A stretch of 64,000 nt of DNA from Mesorhizobium sp. M4B.F.Ca.ET.058.02.1.1 (GCF_003952505.1 NZ_CP034450.1:4154001-4218000), one strand, 5' to 3'. Positions 27,343 through 37,628 are shown, numbered from the stretch's first letter. Numbers and translations are program-made. Notes: generated from the sequence alone by a model not told the origin.

Positions 27343-28146
27343 GTGATGGCCGATCTGGGCGCGACCCTGTTGCTCGCCGGCTGGTTCCACAAGGCTCACA
27401 TCAAGCCGCAGAGCTGTTACCGAACGCGTCTCTTGTTGACACATCGCCGCAATCTGAAGGCCGATTTCCTCGACCTGGAGGACCCCTGCGCCATTCGCTC
27501 AAGGCGTTCGGCATCCACCTGGGGCAAGGTCGGCCGAGGGGCTTTCGAGCAGGCGGTGCGCGCCGCGGCGGCGGACGATCCGCTGTCGGCCGAGCTGATG
27601 GACGCCATGCTGTCGGCACGCCTCCGCGCTGTGGCGGAGTATCGCCGGCTGCATGGCCTCGTCGTCAAAATGGTGGCGCGCAGCGAGCTGTGCCGGCGCT
27701 TCATTGCGATCCCCGGCGTCGGCCCCGTCACAGCACTTTCGTTCATGACAGCGATCAATGATACGTCGCGCTTCCGTCGCTTACGCGACGTCGCGGCCTA
27801 CTTCGGGCTGACCGCGCAGCCCTGCCAGCCGGGCTCGACGATCGACGTTCAGGGTCGCATATGGAAGGCCCGCGATGCTGACGTGCGACGCTTGCTTTAC
27901 GAGGCGGCTTCGGGGCAGATGACGCGCTTCAAGGGCAGGGACAAGGTCAAGATCGGGGGCAAGGCGATCGCCAAACGCTCCGGCCACCGCAAGGCCTGTG
28001 TCGCCGTGGCGCGCAGGCTGGCGGTGATCATGCACGCCATGTGGAGCGACGGAACGTTCTATGTCGGCGATTCCGCGGTGAGCCAAAGCGATGCTGCCCG
28101 GCGCGCTCATATCAAGGATCGCAGGCTGCTGGTAGCGCATCGATGA
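27343..28146 (+). pseudogene. IS110 family transposase remnant
   Basis: The C-terminal half is a clear Transposase_20 domain (RRFIAIPGVGPVTALSFMTAIND, FRRLRDVAAYFGLT, SGHRKACVAVARRLAVIMHAMW). The N-terminal DEDD catalytic domain is missing; only HIKPQSCYRTRLLLTHRRNLK remains. Between them the frame slips: 27470-27530 reads better in another phase as DALRHSLKAFGIHLGK. The element is therefore truncated and inactive. Its ends cannot be defined because IS110 elements lack clear terminal repeats. Confidence 0.8.
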
Positions 28147-29013
28147 ACGGCGCGACGGAAGTTGAAGTGCATGGCGCCGGACGGCCGACGGGCGCCACCT
28201 GACGCAACGGATCCGCGCCGGCGGATGAGAACCGATGCAGACCAGGAATGACAGAACGCACGTTATCTTGCCTGCGGGCGCGCCGATCGCGAGACGGCCG
28301 GACCGCGCCGGATTGCCTGTGACGATGCTCCGTCAACCCGATGGAAAAGTGCGCCACGACGGCTCGATCGCTGCAAATAAGCAGCGCTGCTACCCCGTCG
28401 CAGAGCTCGGAAGACTGCACGGCGCATCGGAACTCGAAGCCAGGACGCGAGATCGTCGTTTAGAGAATAGATTCGTGTATTATCGCAACCTGGAAGAGGA
28501 ACGACGATGTCTAAAAGATCACCCGAAGCACGGCCGATTAAGATGGCAGGATAAAAGGCTGCACGTTGTGCAGCGATCGGTTGGTTGTTTTCTATGCGTT
28601 TTTTGGCGCGATCCGCACGTTGCATCGCTTATACGCACCGTGCGGCTCCAGGCTATGCATTTGTGTCTCCAAGGTATTTCGAACGTTGCGGAGCCGCACC
28701 ATGGGCGACGAACTGCAGTTTCATGTTCGAACGGGCCGCATTTGTCAGACGCGAACCTATCAGGCGCGGCCCTTCGTCGGCCAGTTCTTGATACCGCCAA
28801 GTGGAGTCCCGTGCTTGGGGCGATGATCCTCCTCAGGCCTTCGGGCCAGGATTACCCAATGGCTGGCGGGGACATCAGCGGTTGAGGCCGAGAAGGAGGG
28901 GAATTTTAGGCTGAAAAGAGACTCGTTCCGCTATTGGAAGCGGTCAACTATCAAGCGGACCTTCCGATACGGGGAGGCACATCCGCGACACTCGTGTCTG
29001 AGGTCGCTACGCT
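28147..29013. other. Intergenic region between IS110 remnant and IS630, no supported gene
   Basis: Several open frames cross this 867-bp stretch (for example 28235-28885), but none shows a recognisable domain, good start or coding-like composition, and they run over each other on both strands. It is probably decayed mobile DNA. Confidence 0.5.
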
Positions 29014-29015
29014 AG

Positions 29016-30060
29016 AGCGTTTCAAGATTTGACGGAATCGGAGGGATTCCCGATTTGTCGGATTTGTGATTCAAGATGCTGGCTGGAATGGAGGCCAGCA
29101 TCTGATGACGCGACCTCTTTCGGACGATCTTCGCGAACGGGTTGTGGCGGCGGTTTTGAGTGGTGAGAGCCGCCGGTCGGCCGCCAAGCGGTTCGGCATT
29201 TCGGTTTCGGCGGCGGTGAAGTTGTTGCAGCGTCATCGGGCGACCGGCTCGGTTGCGCCCGGCAAGATGGGCGGACATCGCAAGAGGGTACTGGAGCCGC
29301 ACCGTGCTTTCATCGAGGCACGTATACGTGAGACGCCGCATCTGACGCTGCATGGTCTGAAGGATGAGTTGGCCGCTCGCGGGGTCAAGGTCTCGCACAA
29401 CGCAGTGTGGCAGTTCCTGCGCCGCGAAGGGCTGAGCTTCAAAAAAAACGCTGTTCGCCCTTGAGCAGGCACGCGCCGATATTGCCCGCAGGCGCCAGCG
29501 ATGGCGATCCTGGCAGGCCGGCCTCGATCCCCAATGCCTGGTCTTCATCGACGAGACCTGGATCAAAACCAACATGGCTCCGCTGCGCGGCTGGGGGCCG
29601 AAGGGCAAGCGGCTGCGCGGCCTGGCTCCGTACGGCCACTGGCGCACGCTGACTTTCCTCGGCGCGCTGCGCTGTGATCGGCTCGCGGCACCTTGCGTCT
29701 TCGACGGACCGATCAACGGCCAATGCTTCCGCGCTTATGTCGAACAGCAGCTCATCACCGTGTTGAAGCCCGGCGATATCGTCGTCATGGACAACCTGGG
29801 AAGCCATAAGTCCGTGGCCATCAGGCAGATGATCAAGGCCGCTGGCGCCAGGCTCTGGTACCTGCCGCCCTACTCACCAGACCTCAATCCCATCGAGCAG
29901 GCCTTCGCCAAGATCAAGCACTGGATGCGCCAGGCGCAGAAACGCACCGTCGAGGACACCTGGCGACACATCGGCCACCTCGTCGAAACCATCGAGGCAG
30001 CCGAATGCAAGAACTACTTCGAAAACGCCGGATACGCTTCCGTCAAAACGTGAAAGACTC
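29016..30060 (+). mobile_element. IS630 family insertion sequence
   Basis: The element is 1045 bp and bounded by imperfect inverted repeats: the left end gagcgtttcaagatttgacg matches the right end read inward, gagtctttcacgttttgacg. It is flanked on both sides by TA (29014-29015 and 30061-30062), the target duplicated by IS630/Tc1-type elements. It lies 9 bp beyond the stop codon of the 493-aa frame gene, so no neighbouring coding sequence is broken. Confidence 0.9.
29105..30053 (+). CDS. IS630 family transposase, two frames joined at an A-run
   Basis: Frame one (29105-29464) carries the paired HTH region (RPLSDDLRERVVAAVLSGES, AAKRFGISVSAAVKLLQRH). Frame two continues as TLFALEQARADIARRR and has the DDE domain: VFIDETWIKTNM (D), VVMDNLGSHKS (D) and YSPDLNPIEQAFAKIKHWMR (E). 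The join is at an A8 run (29451-29458); reading it as seven As gives SFKKTLFA. Rhizobial IS630 members commonly use such a run for frameshifted expression, so this is likely programmed. The transposase then looks intact and the element potentially active. Confidence 0.88.
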
Positions 30061-30070
30061 TAGCGCAAGA

Positions 30071-31513
30071 TCAGGCGGAACCATCTTTGACTCGATACGG
30101 CTCATGGCGTTCGAGGAAGTAGGCATACGCGCGGTCGATGACTAGCGGGTCAAAAGAGGTCAACCCCAGTGGTACAGGGTTCCCCGTAGACGACCCGAGC
30201 GGGGCATGGACGACCGCCGCCGCCATTACGCCTGGCACCAAAAATAGTTCGAGAGATCGTGGGAAATCTGCGACCCGAATCGGCTGGATCTCATCAAAGG
30301 TCTTGGCCGTGTATTGAGCCGGCTTGTCCCAGGCATACAAGCAGATCGACTTCATCTCTGGCTTGTCGGGACCGGGAAAAGAGCGCGCAGTTTTTTCCTG
30401 AATCAAGGTCAAAAGATCGCGTTGCTGGGTTGTCGCGCCCCATCGGCGAGTCTGCGGTGCGACCGCGTATATATTCGTTGGTGCCTCTGTCATGTTTCGC
30501 AGGCCGTAATCGAAAACAGCCTGTATGCGCTCGATATTTCCAGGAAGAAGCAGCGACCCTACGATCGGGATCGTTTTTCGATCGACTCTAGGTTCGCCGG
30601 CACGGCTTACGGCTTCTCTCCAGTAACGGCCCTCCGATAGTCCGTTGCGCGTCGTAAACTCTTTGAGAAACTCCGGAGCAAGGTCAATCAGCGTCTGGTA
30701 ACCGTTAGCTGCATCAAGCTGATTGACCGATGTCTGCTGATCTTTCACGAACAGTGCCACCGCGCGTTCGATCTCGGGCCTGTCGGCGATCTCGTGATCC
30801 ATCCTCCACGAAGAGAGGTCGATTTCAGCTGCGGTCGGATTGGATGCCTGTGCGAATGTAACGACGCGAATAGGCATTTGATAGCGCTCACCCGGCGTGA
30901 CAACGGGGTCAATTGAGTAAATGTCACGGCGCTCCGTCTTGCCTCGATCCGCCTGGTCGGCCAGCTCCCTGAAGAATTGCTTGAATCTTGCCGGAACTCG
31001 TTCAGCTACCCTGCCGGTTCCAGCCGGGTCTTCTGAAGGCAGTTCGGGCAGGACTCTTTCCAGCTCATCCAGAAACCGCTTTACCTGAGGCGCGATCGCC
31101 ATCAGATCGAAACCGAAAGAGCGACGACGCGATTCCACGGTATAGATGGACGGCTGCTTGTCGTCGTCTTTGAATAAGCCTTCGCCCGAAATCGTAAGCC
31201 AGAGGCGCCCGGCCCTGCGTTCAAGATAGCCCGGGCCGATAGCCTCTTCCAACACGTATGCAATTTCGGACGGGCTGTAGCCAAAGAAGGTCGCCGCGTC
31301 GTCATCGGCAATGCCGGGAGCCGCCTTGACGAGGCGCAGCAAAAATTCGAGCGTCGGGCTGACCTGTCCGAGTGAAGCGACTTTGTAATTCACTTCATAG
31401 AAGCGGCAGGGCAACAGCACGTCGAATATGTCGAGGTCCACGCGCCGGTCTTCATCCGGCGGCACAAGCTCCTGTCCTTTCAGTCGGAGCAACGGGCGGC
31501 TAAGCATTGCCAT
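30071..31513 (-). CDS. Hypothetical protein, partner of NERD-kinase-helicase
   Basis: A 480-aa protein (start at 31513; 31507 is also possible) overlapping the end of the upstream giant gene by 14 bp, so the two are translationally coupled. The N-terminal part (LEFLLRLVKAAPGIADDDAATFFGYSPSEIAYVLEEA) looks like a winged helix. The rest has no motif I can name. No signal peptide, membrane segment or nuclease motif is visible. The two genes form a self-contained pair transcribed opposite to the methyltransferase operon and are probably one defence system. The IS630 insertion ends 9 bp after its stop. Confidence 0.7.
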   Translation of the reverse strand: MAMLSRPLLRLKGQELVPPDEDRRVDLDIFDVLLPCRFYEVNYKVASLGQVSPTLEFLLRLVKAAPGIADDDAATFFGYSPSEIAYVLEEAIGPGYLERRAGRLWLTISGEGLFKDDDKQPSIYTVESRRRSFGFDLMAIAPQVKRFLDELERVLPELPSEDPAGTGRVAERVPARFKQFFRELADQADRGKTERRDIYSIDPVVTPGERYQMPIRVVTFAQASNPTAAEIDLSSWRMDHEIADRPEIERAVALFVKDQQTSVNQLDAANGYQTLIDLAPEFLKEFTTRNGLSEGRYWREAVSRAGEPRVDRKTIPIVGSLLLPGNIERIQAVFDYGLRNMTEAPTNIYAVAPQTRRWGATTQQRDLLTLIQEKTARSFPGPDKPEMKSICLYAWDKPAQYTAKTFDEIQPIRVADFPRSLELFLVPGVMAAAVVHAPLGSSTGNPVPLGLTSFDPLVIDRAYAYFLERHEPYRVKDGSA

Positions 31514-34500
31514 GAGCGCCTCGCTCCTTCGCACGGGATAGGGCGACCTCATCGCGCTCTGTCTGCGCTCCTAGCAAATCTTCTACAGCGATGAGTGAGG
31601 CGACGCCTTCATTGATTCTGCGCGTAAACCCCGCCGATAGTTGGCCCATAGGTTTGTTGCCCTTCCATCGATGGCGCGACCCGACTATGACTAGCCGATC
31701 CATTGCTCGACTCGCAGCAACATTGATGCGGTTGGGTGTAATTAGGAAGCCTTCCTTGATCGACTTCACGCCGGCTTCGATATCGCCGAGTTCGTTGTTC
31801 CGCACGAGCGATAGGATGACGATGGGGTTTTCCTTACCCTGATAACTGTCAACAGTTCCCACCTTCACGTGTTTTTCCAACAGGGCAGCGAGCGAGGATT
31901 GTCTCAATTTTCGCTCGATCAGATTGCGCTGCGCGGCATACATACAGATGACGCCGATACCGACAGGATGATCCTGCTGCGTAAGCAGCCACTCGCGAAA
32001 TTTGTCATCCGCATACCAGCGGTCGATCAGCCGTATGATTGCATCGGCCTCTGAAGGATTAGTCTTGCTTTTGGCTTCTTTCCGTTCGTAACCCATTGAC
32101 CCTAGGCTATCCGTCTCCACCCAGGTCAATGGTGATTTCAGTTCGTCCGGCAGAACTTCGGGATCGACGATAGCCTCCTTACGCCCGGCGAGCAAAGTGA
32201 GATCGGGGTAAAAAACCTCGGAGACGAGTTGCCCTATGGGGGAGAGCATGCGGTACTGCGTTTTTAGCCGTGACCCTGCGGCGCGGCCGTATCCTGTCGC
32301 AAAGACCCGCTCGAAGTCGCTTCGCTTGATTTCTTTCTTCGCTATCGAGGTCCGCTCCGCGACGAGGTTGACCACTTCGGGTTTGTGTTGTGGCTGGAGC
32401 TGGGCCTGGTCGCCGACCAAGACTGCCCAGCGGGCCGCCTGGAGAGGTACAAGAAGCTCGCCTGAAGTGCACCGCGCCGCCTCGTCTACAATCACAAGAT
32501 CAAAAGCAGTGGCCGTTAAGCCAAGTGATGACCTCCCGAGGCCTACGCAAGTGCCGACCACGATCTGGCGCGTGCCTGCGAGGAATGTATCAAAGCTGCG
32601 CTCAGGCCTGGAAACACTACCTATAAAATCCCGCCCCAGTCCGGCAATGGACCTCAGGCGATCAATCTTGTCCGCGCCGACTGAGCTCCGCCGCGCTGCA
32701 CGCCGCGCTATAGCGCCGACTATCTCTTCGAGGGTGTTACGCCAGTCTTCCTCCAGGCCGGTCTCAGGGAGCAAAACGTCGACATCAAGCAGAGACAGAT
32801 GCTGAGCGAGGGTTTCAATCAAGCCGTTGATCCGCTGAGTCTGCGCTTCAAATTCGCGGCTTAACTCGGCGATTCTTTCAATCACGGGCCTTAGTGTCGT
32901 TTCCAGGATTACGACATCCGAAATCACTTCCGGAGGTATACCTAACGCTTTGCCGACCGCAGCCATGCGCTCTGCAAATGTCGCACTGAAGCGATCCTTG
33001 TAGGACTGCTCGACGCGGGATGTGTGATACGGTCGCAACGGTGGGGACACTTGCCCGTCATCCATGCCGACGCGCAGCAAACTCGGCAGTTCGCCTGTTT
33101 TGCGGAAAAGCGCCAGCACCGCTTCAGCCGCATTGTTGACTGCCTCGTGGGACTGACTCGACAACAAGACGTTTCGGACCAGTCCCTTCGTAATTGCATA
33201 GTGGGCAAGCGCCGCGATGAACTTGGTCTTGCCGGTGCCGGGCGGTCCTTGGAGCAGACCCACAGGCCGCGTATCTATGATCTTGCGAAAAGCCTCCTCT
33301 TGGTCGTCATTGAGGCCGTAAAGTTTCAGGGACTCCTCAGTAGCCTGCTGATTGGCCGAGTCAGGCGTCGCGTCTGAGCGAGAATCAAAGACGGATAGGA
33401 GGCCGCTCGCGCGCCCATTGCCGGCCAGAATGCGGCCAACGGCGTCTGTACGGCGTTTGAGACTAGTGCCTTCGAAATGGCTGAGAAAGCGCAGCCGCTG
33501 TCCGGCTTCGACGAGCCTCGGACCGAAGGAGCCTCCGCGTTGTGCATCGATCACCGCTAGATCCGGGCGAGAACGGTTCAGATCGAGGTCTCCGATGCGC
33601 CGCCAATTTCCCTTCTTGTCCTGCTTTTGAACCCCTACAGTGTCGTTGCGGGAGAAGTCGAACTCACCGCTTTCAAGCTCCATCATGACCCTGTGACGAC
33701 CGATACCGCGATCGTATGCACTGTCGAGCTGCGCCACCCCCTCTGTAGTCAGTTCGTTTTCTACCTCCATGAGAACGCGCCACAGTTCCGGCACGTCGAT
33801 ATCGGTAATGAGGGTGTTGCTAGCGGCGATCTCTTCGGCGAGTGCGTCCTCGGCCTCGTCCTCTTGTAGGACGAGATCGCTGGTTTCTCGTGGTTCAGAG
33901 ATGAGGGGCGACGCGGAGCCCGCGATTTCTCTGTCGATCCGTGCCTGCACAGGAGGATCGGCTAAGATCTGCTCGAGAGCCGACAGCTCGGTTACGTCGG
34001 ACCGCGTCACGGCCAATGAAGCATCTAATTTATGAAACTCCTGTTTTGCCACAAGAGCCAGGAGCCATTGGTCGAGCCTGCGTCTCGTTGCGCTGGCAGC
34101 CTTGCCATTAGCATCAAGGCGAACTTCAATTTCTTCAAACGCGCCACGAATGTGAAGAGAAAGATGGCCGAGATGCGGATGCCGACGCACACGAAGAAAG
34201 AGGAATCCCTCGTCTGAGTCGATCGGGCCCACCTGCTGACCAGCAAGGGAAATTGCAATGGTTCGGCTTTCGGCTACCGCTTGCTGCTGAGTGCTAGCGT
34301 GAAGTTGCCCCAACGCCTTTGCTAGAGTCTCCTGCAGCGGCAAGAGCGTCGAGAGCGCAGGCGGTTTTTCGCGGCAATCTTTGATCGCTAGCGCAACGTC
34401 AGCGCCGATTGCGGGAGCAAGATCAGAAGCGGCAAGGATTTCTTCGCTGATTTTGGTGAGGGCGTACCGGTCGCGCTCCATGCGATTTCCGGTTTCAGGA

Positions 34501-36500
34501 GAATAAGCAGAGCTGATGACTTCGCCATCGACGCGCGGCGAATAGTCGAGCGCGTCGATCAGAGTCGGCTGGCCGTTTGGATCGACCACAATGTTGGCCG
34601 GCTTCAAGTCACCGTGTCCGATCCCTTGTTCGTGAAGCGCGTCAACGATCGAAATGAGCTTGGCGCAAAACGACAGGGCAGTATCCGCGCTTGCAAATTC
34701 GTTGGTCGGATCATTGAGAAGGACGTCAAGCGAACTTCCTTCTACCCAGGTCTGCACGAGGACTAGGCTGTCTCCGAGCCAGTACACCCCGCGAATCGGA
34801 GCGATACCGGACGGCTTGTCCACCTTCATATCCATCGCTCTTCGAAGAAAGGCGAGGATGCTTCCTCCTTCCTTCTGGACATCGCCCCAGGCCGATTGCT
34901 TCCACTGTTTAACCAAAACCGGCACCCCGTTATCGTCGCTGCGCCACGCATCCATGCGGTCGCTTTCAACGATCATGTCGCCATAAACGGGGAACGCTCC
35001 AAACAGCTGCCTTTGCGAACGAATCACCGTTCTGAATGATTCGAGTCCGGCGATCACTTCGTCCGGAGTCGGACGAGAAGCGGTTGCTTTGTTGAATGCA
35101 TCCAGAGCAATCGTTGCGTCTGCGAAGCGTTGCTCCGGGCTGATCTCGAGCGCCTGCGCGAACCAGTCATGGAGCAACACGTAGTTGTTAGCGACATCGA
35201 CCGCGGGCTTCCATTCTGCGGGCTCACCCAACGGTAGCTGGCCAAACAATAGCTTGTGAACCGAGACACCGAGCAAGAAAACGTCTCGCCGTTTCGGTCC
35301 GCTGTCTACACCTAGTATGTCCTCGGGAACGGTAACGCCGGAAAGAAACTGATATCGGGACGGGCCGAGGGATTTTCCTTCCGGGATTCGCGCAGCCAGT
35401 AAGTGAGACAGCCTGACAGATGTCGGCATTTCAAGCCAAATGCTGTGCCCGCCTATATCCAGATGTGATGCATTCTGACGATGAATCGCGGCTACGGAAG
35501 AAATGATCTGCCGTGCCAATTCGATCTTCTGATTTGGTAAGGCTGAGGAAGCCTCGCTAATCGAAAACTCATTCAGGCGCCGCATGCGGCGGCGGCGGTC
35601 GTAAATCTCCCAGTAGTTGACGCTGTGATCCGGATCATCCAATCGCGGCGTGAGCAGGGTTCTTTCAAGGTCCTGATCGCGGTCGCGAAGCCAGTGATAA
35701 ACCTGCTGCTCGCGCCCCGCTATCTCCAGGCGACCCTCTTCGGTCTGAAAACGGCCCTCGGTGCACTTAGTGAAATCCCACAATCTCAGGATTCCGAGAT
35801 TATTTTTGTTGCCTTCTTCGGTGGCCTCATATTCCCGATAGACGTCGCTGGGGTGTGCATAGCTGGCGATGTCTTCAGCAAGGTATCGCTGAAAGCGGCG
35901 CCTTCCGGGCTTAAAAGGTGAGTTGGGACCAACATTGAAGAACCGGCTAAGCCGGTCCTTCCAAAAGCTGTCCGTAAGGGGCCTGTATAAGAATGCGGCG
36001 TGAGGTTCGCCAAACGTCTCATTCAGCTTACGTGCATTTAGCGCAAGTTTTATGAAGTCATCGACCGCGAGTACCTTTTCCTTTTCAAGGCCGTCGAGAT
36101 GCGCGTTGGTCGCCAAGCCGGTAAGCACGACAAGGCCGACGATTTGTGGGATGGGTTCACGTCGGGTTTCCGGCCGACCCTTCAGGAGACCCCCTAGGGG
36201 TGTAAGTACCTCTCGCACAATGTCGCCGATTTTCTGCACGGGAGATGGACCGCTGTCCCTCCCATTGCTGTACCAGCGGCCGTCCCTGTTTTCGATCGTG
36301 CCGTTCCAGTCTTTGATATCGACAAAGAAAATACGGTGATCAGAAACGATGATGACATCGATCTCACGCGATTTGCCAAGCCCTAGGGTCAGGTCCAGAT
36401 TCGTGAATGCGTACCAGTTCTGTGGCAGCTCTTTTTTGAGCCGCTCAATACCCTTAACTTCGCGCGTGTGTACGCCGCGACCGCAGTTAGTAACCTGCAT
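31500..36500 (-). CDS. NERD nuclease - kinase-like - SF1 helicase fusion protein
   Basis: A giant protein of about 1666 aa. I choose the start at 36500 (MQVTNCGRG), which follows ggggtggg; the frame extends to 36569. The N-terminal NERD domain shows GKSREIDVIIVSDH and FFVDIKDW (D...DxK). A degenerate kinase-like region follows (AAIHRQNASHLDIGGHSIWL), then a second with a real catalytic loop, GIGHGDLKPANIVV, near residue 628. Its DFG position reads DALD. The C-terminal third is an Upf1/Dna2-like SF1 helicase: LLQGPPGTGKTKFI (about residue 1087), VIVDEAARCTSG (about 1342), VGTVDSYQGKENPIV and NVAASRAMDRLVIVG. Such fusions occur in defence islands and would combine sensing, signalling and DNA processing. 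Confidence 0.85.
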   Translation of the reverse strand: MQVTNCGRGVHTREVKGIERLKKELPQNWYAFTNLDLTLGLGKSREIDVIIVSDHRIFFVDIKDWNGTIENRDGRWYSNGRDSGPSPVQKIGDIVREVLTPLGGLLKGRPETRREPIPQIVGLVVLTGLATNAHLDGLEKEKVLAVDDFIKLALNARKLNETFGEPHAAFLYRPLTDSFWKDRLSRFFNVGPNSPFKPGRRRFQRYLAEDIASYAHPSDVYREYEATEEGNKNNLGILRLWDFTKCTEGRFQTEEGRLEIAGREQQVYHWLRDRDQDLERTLLTPRLDDPDHSVNYWEIYDRRRRMRRLNEFSISEASSALPNQKIELARQIISSVAAIHRQNASHLDIGGHSIWLEMPTSVRLSHLLAARIPEGKSLGPSRYQFLSGVTVPEDILGVDSGPKRRDVFLLGVSVHKLLFGQLPLGEPAEWKPAVDVANNYVLLHDWFAQALEISPEQRFADATIALDAFNKATASRPTPDEVIAGLESFRTVIRSQRQLFGAFPVYGDMIVESDRMDAWRSDDNGVPVLVKQWKQSAWGDVQKEGGSILAFLRRAMDMKVDKPSGIAPIRGVYWLGDSLVLVQTWVEGSSLDVLLNDPTNEFASADTALSFCAKLISIVDALHEQGIGHGDLKPANIVVDPNGQPTLIDALDYSPRVDGEVISSAYSPETGNRMERDRYALTKISEEILAASDLAPAIGADVALAIKDCREKPPALSTLLPLQETLAKALGQLHASTQQQAVAESRTIAISLAGQQVGPIDSDEGFLFLRVRRHPHLGHLSLHIRGAFEEIEVRLDANGKAASATRRRLDQWLLALVAKQEFHKLDASLAVTRSDVTELSALEQILADPPVQARIDREIAGSASPLISEPRETSDLVLQEDEAEDALAEEIAASNTLITDIDVPELWRVLMEVENELTTEGVAQLDSAYDRGIGRHRVMMELESGEFDFSRNDTVGVQKQDKKGNWRRIGDLDLNRSRPDLAVIDAQRGGSFGPRLVEAGQRLRFLSHFEGTSLKRRTDAVGRILAGNGRASGLLSVFDSRSDATPDSANQQATEESLKLYGLNDDQEEAFRKIIDTRPVGLLQGPPGTGKTKFIAALAHYAITKGLVRNVLLSSQSHEAVNNAAEAVLALFRKTGELPSLLRVGMDDGQVSPPLRPYHTSRVEQSYKDRFSATFAERMAAVGKALGIPPEVISDVVILETTLRPVIERIAELSREFEAQTQRINGLIETLAQHLSLLDVDVLLPETGLEEDWRNTLEEIVGAIARRAARRSSVGADKIDRLRSIAGLGRDFIGSVSRPERSFDTFLAGTRQIVVGTCVGLGRSSLGLTATAFDLVIVDEAARCTSGELLVPLQAARWAVLVGDQAQLQPQHKPEVVNLVAERTSIAKKEIKRSDFERVFATGYGRAAGSRLKTQYRMLSPIGQLVSEVFYPDLTLLAGRKEAIVDPEVLPDELKSPLTWVETDSLGSMGYERKEAKSKTNPSEADAIIRLIDRWYADDKFREWLLTQQDHPVGIGVICMYAAQRNLIERKLRQSSLAALLEKHVKVGTVDSYQGKENPIVILSLVRNNELGDIEAGVKSIKEGFLITPNRINVAASRAMDRLVIVGSRHRWKGNKPMGQLSAGFTRRINEGVASLIAVEDLLGAQTERDEVALSRAKERGAHGNA

Positions 36501-36697
36501 GTCCCACCCCCGTGTAGCGGCACAATCTAGACGGGCGTTTCCTTGTATGGAAGAAAATTTCGAGGCCATTCGTAGAGGCGGTTTTCGAGCCTACTGCGCT
36601 TCCGGCATTTGAACAGCCGCTGTGTGCCGTCAAGAAGTGTGGCGCGCTCCTTAGGCCGCGAGTCCGTCCCGTTAGCAACCATTGAGCGGCACGCTTA

Positions 36698-36865
36698 CTA
36701 TTTAGAGGCTAGACCAACCTCTACCAACCGACGGAACGCCTCTGATCTAGTAGGAAGATCGGGCTGGCTGCGCCGCCATTCGTCAACGCGAGCAAGCAAG
36801 TCGCTCGAGAGGCGCAATTCGAAGCGCTCGGTTTTGGTGTCAGCAGGATCAGGCGTATTTGACAA
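36698..36865 (-). CDS. Small ribbon-helix-helix DNA-binding protein
   Basis: A 55-residue frame starting at TTG (36865): KTERFELRLSSDLLARVDEW, then PTRSEAFRRLVEVGL. This is the beta strand plus two helices of an Arc/MetJ/CopG-type ribbon-helix-helix protein, a fold found in antitoxins and small plasmid or island regulators. No toxin gene is adjacent, so I call it a transcriptional regulator. An in-frame stop lies just upstream of the TTG, which fixes the start. Its likely operator is the repeat at 36877-36900 next to its start. It sits between the giant helicase gene and the divergent gene at 36984. Confidence 0.65.
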   Translation of the reverse strand: MSNTPDPADTKTERFELRLSSDLLARVDEWRRSQPDLPTRSEAFRRLVEVGLASK

Positions 36866-36876
36866 TCAGAGTGTCC

Positions 36877-36900
36877 GTAATGTACGGTATGTACGTAACT
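36877..36900. promoter_or_regulatory. Possible RHH operator (repeated atgtac)
   Basis: The string gtaatgtacggtatgtacgtaa holds two atgtac copies 9 bp apart with near-dyad symmetry. It lies directly upstream of the small RHH gene and 85 bp upstream of the divergent gene at 36984. RHH dimers bind such short repeats. This is an inference from position and symmetry only. Confidence 0.35.
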
Positions 36901-36983
36901 TGTGGTTCGCTCTTCGCAGCCGAACGACGTGCTCGAACACGTCGTTCGGCCTGACCACACCCAAGCTGTCTGGAGCTCGGATC

Positions 36984-37628
36984 ATGGCTGATTCCGACAA
37001 TACCACGACTTTGTCTTTCGTCACCGGCACGAGCGTACCGGCACCAGCGGCAAATGCAATGGTGGGATCGCAGCCAACCGAGTTTGCTGGCAAGGCCCTG
37101 GAAGCGGGCCAACCCGTCGATTCTGCGGTCTGTGTATGGCGTGATTGGCAGGATGCCCTGAACTTGACCGAACGGTGCTGTCGCGAGCAACAACGCCTAG
37201 AGCGGAAGCTTGCCGAAACTGTCGGCTTTCCGTGCGCGACTATCCTGCAGGCGAATGGTGAGAGCGTGACGTTGCATTCACTGAAGGAAATTCGCGAATT
37301 GCTGCGCGCCGATTCGATCGAGGCAGCGGTGCGTGCGAAGGCTGAAGCCGAGTTCGCGGCCCATCAGGCTCACTGGGATGCCGCCGACAGAGCAATCGGG
37401 TATTCCGCAGCGTTGCGCGCCGAACGCGAAGCGGCCGATCGAGCGGAGGAGCTGCTGGAGGTATTGTGCGAAACGCATGCCACTACCCTTGCCGGTGTAG
37501 CAGCCAAGCTCGATGCCGTGCTCAAGCAAGGTCAGCCATCGGAAAACGATACCGAGTTTCCCTGGCCGCAGATCCGATCGGTCGTCGAGGATATTGCCAG
37601 GATTAGCCTGCAGAGAGTGGCTAGTTGA
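36984..37628 (+). CDS. Hypothetical protein, coiled-coil
   Basis: A 214-aa protein starting MADSDNTTTLSFVTGTS. The frame is open further upstream (to 36609) but that part overlaps the RHH gene and is not protein-like. The middle and C-terminal parts are strongly helical and charged (LTERCCREQQRLERKLAE, EAAVRAKAEAEFAAHQAHWDAADRAIGYSAALRAER), suggesting a coiled coil. The pattern resembles small hypothetical proteins that recur in rhizobial islands. Function unknown. It lies 154 bp upstream of the XRE gene on the same strand. Confidence 0.65.
   Translation: MADSDNTTTLSFVTGTSVPAPAANAMVGSQPTEFAGKALEAGQPVDSAVCVWRDWQDALNLTERCCREQQRLERKLAETVGFPCATILQANGESVTLHSLKEIRELLRADSIEAAVRAKAEAEFAAHQAHWDAADRAIGYSAALRAEREAADRAEELLEVLCETHATTLAGVAAKLDAVLKQGQPSENDTEFPWPQIRSVVEDIARISLQRVAS

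Noticed and set aside
28235..28885. Frame of 216 codons between IS110 remnant and IS630
   Set aside because: No domain, no good start and overlapping frames on both strands; treated as non-coding debris.
29451..29458. IS630 A8 run counted as a fifth homopolymer lesion
   Set aside because: A frameshift at an A-run is normal for many IS630 transposases and may be programmed; it also differs in sense (one base too many, not too few).
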